From an uncultured Lachnospiraceae bacterium (GTDB lineage Bacteria > Bacillota_A > Clostridia > Lachnospirales > Lachnospiraceae), in the NCBI GenBank assembly GCA_902773195.1, contig CACYDL010000057.1, forward strand, positions 1-21,807: DNA of 21,807 bases. Reading direction: 5' to 3'. The notes under the pieces are model-generated. The model saw only the letters and a list, made by a program, of their open reading frames with translations, made no database searches and had not been told where the DNA came from. Position numbers and translations under genes: made by a program. Below are positions 21,805 to 21,807 of this stretch, piece after piece. Numbering within the stretch: the first letter of the stretch is position 1; each line of letters starts with the position of its first letter.

Positions 21805-21807
21805 TCC

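Noticed and set aside
1..21807. Mobile elements, CRISPR arrays, tRNA or rRNA genes, riboswitches
   Set aside because: No transposase or integrase motif, no regularly spaced repeats, no cloverleaf or rRNA-like sequence, and no recognised riboswitch core were found in the intergenic regions, all of which are 300 bases or shorter.

Overview
The window comes from a GC-rich bacterium, roughly 60% G+C by eye. Strong AGGAGG-type ribosome binding sites, extracytoplasmic family 5 transport proteins, AraC/GH39 fusion regulators and Fe-S flavoenzymes of the 2,4-dienoyl-CoA reductase type point to an anaerobic Bacillota, probably a Clostridia or Lachnospiraceae-like gut or rumen organism. This is inference, because no rRNA or phylogenetic marker is present. 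All 15 protein genes lie on the minus strand, so transcription runs from high to low coordinates. No tRNA, rRNA, IS element, CRISPR array or phage gene was seen.

In transcription order from the right edge: (1) a terminator of an off-window gene (21762-21804), then an MFS transporter (21651-20491). (2) An iron-dependent alcohol dehydrogenase, a D-2-hydroxyacid dehydrogenase and a large Old-Yellow-Enzyme/FAD/4Fe-4S reductase (20335-16105), closed by a strong terminator at 15951-16001. This looks like a redox pathway for a small imported substrate. (3) A two-gene unit of a membrane phosphoglycosyl transferase and an ATP-grasp ligase with a 4-base overlap (15805-13707), probably making or decorating a lipid-linked glycan. 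(4) A five-gene operon of acyl carrier protein, thiolase, DUF35 Zn-ribbon/OB-fold partner, phosphate acetyltransferase and class II aldolase (13546-9685). A perfect 11-bp inverted repeat sits at its promoter and a textbook terminator at its end (9622-9657). (5) An AraC regulator fused to a GH39-like domain, followed by a GH106-like glycoside hydrolase (9492-4287). (6) A family 5 (Dpp/Opp-type) ABC importer: binding protein, two permeases and the start of an ATPase that runs off the left edge (4056-1).

Units 5 and 6 read as a carbohydrate-utilisation locus: a sensor/regulator, an intracellular glycosidase and an importer whose upstream region carries repeated TGACCT half-sites. Unit 4 is the least conventional. 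It joins a free-standing ACP to a thiolase/DUF35 pair and to acetyl-phosphate and aldolase enzymes, with no ketoreductase, dehydratase or other fatty-acid gene beside it. I do not recognise it as a described pathway, and it is the best candidate here for something new.
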